Positions 63,327 through 64,000 of a stretch of 64,000 nt of DNA are shown here, one piece after another. Each line of letters opens with the position of its first letter. The first letter of the stretch is position 1. This DNA is from SPCO01 sp964579825 (GTDB taxonomy: Bacteria > Chloroflexota > Limnocylindria > Limnocylindrales > CSP1-4). Location: positions 49,999 to 113,998 of the forward strand of contig CAZOHT010000006.1 in NCBI GenBank assembly GCA_964579825.1, given 5' to 3'. Position numbers and translations under genes: made by a program. The notes beneath the pieces were generated by a model. It was not told the origin of the DNA. It made no database searches and saw only the letters and a program-made list of their open reading frames with translations.

Positions 63327-64000
63327 AGCATCTCCTCGTCGAGGAACCCGATCTCGCCGCCACCTGCCGCCGGCTGAGCACGCAACCGGGGATCGCCACG
63401 GTCCACCTTCGGCTGGACCATGAGGAACAGCACGACGATGACCATGAGCGCCAGGGGGAAGCTGAACTCATCCGCGACCGATGCGGCCGCGGCCGGCTTC
63501 ACGACCGTCGTCACGCCCGTCGCGACCGTGTCGGCCACATCCGTGACGACTTCGGCGACGACCGCCGGCAGGTCGGTCCCAGATGTCGGGATCGCCGCGC
63601 CCGGCGCCGGGGCAGCCTCAGGGACCTGACCTCCGCCGGGGGTTCCGGAACCGGTCGTCCCGGCGGCGGCGGGCGGGATCGTGGACGTGAGGGTGGGGGT
63701 CGGGGTCGGGGTGGCCTGCGGCTCAGGGGTCGTTGACGGCTCCGGCGTCGGCGAGGGATCCGGTGTCGGCGAGGGATCCGGCGTGACCTCCGGGGTCGGG
63801 GTCGGGGTCGGCGTGGGCGTTGGGGTCGAGGTCGGCGTGGGCGTTGGGGTCGAGGTCGGCGTGGGCGTGGGCGTGACCTCCGGGGTCGGGGTCGGCGTGG
63901 GCGTCGGGGTCGGGGTCGGCGTGGGGGTCGGCGTGGGGGTGGGCGTGGGCGTGGGCGTGGGCGTCGGGGTCGGGGTCGGCGTGGGGGTCGGCGTGGGGGT
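63323..64000 (-). CDS. 3' part of a Thr-Pro-rich membrane protein, runs off the window
   Basis: The minus-strand frame is open from 64000 to the TGA at 63323, 225 codons, with no start inside the window that makes sense. It encodes a long Thr-Pro/Glu-Pro repeat stalk, then TSGTDLPAVVAEVVTDVADTVATGVTTVVKPA, one membrane helix (FPLALMVIVVLFLMVQPKV) and a short cytoplasmic tail ending GFLDEEML. The topology is that of a surface or cell-wall protein held by a C-terminal anchor; no LPxTG motif is seen. The N-terminal domain lies outside the window. It is coupled to the GGDEF-EAL gene by GTGA. Confidence 0.75.
   Translation of the reverse strand, partial: TPTPTPTPTPTPTPTPTPTPTPTPTPTPTPTPTPTPTPTPEVTPTPTPTSTPTPTPTSTPTPTPTPTPTPEVTPDPSPTPDPSPTPEPSTTPEPQATPTPTPTLTSTIPPAAAGTTGSGTPGGGQVPEAAPAPGAAIPTSGTDLPAVVAEVVTDVADTVATGVTTVVKPAAAASVADEFSFPLALMVIVVLFLMVQPKVDRGDPRLRAQPAAGGGEIGFLDEEML
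63690..64000. repeat. GC-rich tandem repeats encoding a Thr-Pro stalk
   Basis: Short units such as GTCGGCGTGGGC recur up to the window end, on the minus strand coding for Thr-Pro dipeptides. Interspersed units give Pro-Glu-Val-Thr. Copy number is probably uncertain in a draft assembly. Confidence 0.85.

Noticed and set aside
63690..64000. CRISPR array at the window end
   Set aside because: The repeats are short, contiguous, without unique spacers, and translate as Thr-Pro units in an open frame.

Overview
The window is a 64 kb, very GC-rich stretch of a draft bacterial genome with two 100-N scaffold gaps (32711-32810 and 57937-58036). Gene content and gene order suggest a Chloroflexota bacterium, perhaps of the Limnocylindria type. 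The indications are a division/cell-wall cluster carrying ftsA plus the small basic protein gene, tightly packed operons joined by 4-bp ATGA/GTGA overlaps, many GTG starts, and secreted proteins with Thr/Pro stalks. This assignment is inference; no rRNA gene is present to test it.

Layout. 0.1-2.2 kb: a lipoprotein solute-binding protein with its own promoter and a flanking palindrome. 2.2-7.1 kb (minus): a glycine-cleavage operon, Nudix-gcvT-gcvH-gcvPA-gcvPB. 7.4-11.2 kb: a DUF2520 dehydrogenase-like gene divergent from aconitase. 11.2-14.8 kb (plus): MoxR ATPase, DUF58 and DUF4129 proteins. 14.9 kb: tRNA-Val(CAC). 15.0-32.7 kb (minus): the division and wall cluster, read mraZ-rsmH-65-aa protein-ftsL-ftsI-murF-mraY-murD-ftsW-murG-murB-ddl-ftsQ-sbp-ftsA-ftsZ-yggS-DUF167, without murC or murE. 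32.8-34.2 kb: a Cys-motif/LysM membrane protein cut by a gap, and an 80-aa Cys protein. 34.3-34.6 kb: RNase P RNA. 34.7-39.4 kb (minus): isocitrate dehydrogenase-sdhC-sdhD-sdhA-sdhB-RNase HI. 39.5-41.4 kb: an ECF sigma factor with a TM/beta-propeller partner. 41.5-45.5 kb (plus): sucC-sucD, DinB, an unknown gene and a methyltransferase. 45.6-52.9 kb: a propionyl-CoA/methylmalonyl-CoA block (carboxyltransferase, biotin carboxylase, biotin carrier, mutase large subunit, epimerase). Inside it lie a 2H phosphoesterase and a barnase-like secreted RNase. 53.1-54.9 kb (plus): parA-parB. 54.9-58.3 kb (minus): UbiA, a small unknown gene, PlsC, HAD and an unknown gene. 58.4-60.8 kb (plus): GIDE, LemA and a phosphatase. 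60.8-64 kb (minus): a GGDEF/EAL protein and the 3' end of a Thr-Pro-rich membrane protein.

How the genes fit together. Aconitase, isocitrate dehydrogenase, succinyl-CoA ligase and succinate dehydrogenase give much of an oxidative TCA cycle. The propionyl/methylmalonyl block feeds succinyl-CoA into it. The division cluster supplies lipid II synthesis and the divisome.

Three things stand out. (1) A 16-bp palindrome, GTCTTTGCGCAAAGAC, occurs three times with at most one change, only in the 3.1 kb around parAB. It is a strong candidate for a non-canonical parS site, and two DnaA-box-like 9-mers lie beside it. (2) A barnase-like secreted RNase gene overlaps the next gene by 4 bp. That gene fuses a barstar-type inhibitor to methylmalonyl-CoA epimerase in one reading frame. 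(3) Several genes reach their conserved N-terminus only from a CTG codon, two of them in CTGA overlap with the preceding stop. The second scaffold gap is probably artefactual, because its two flanks repeat the same 55 bp.
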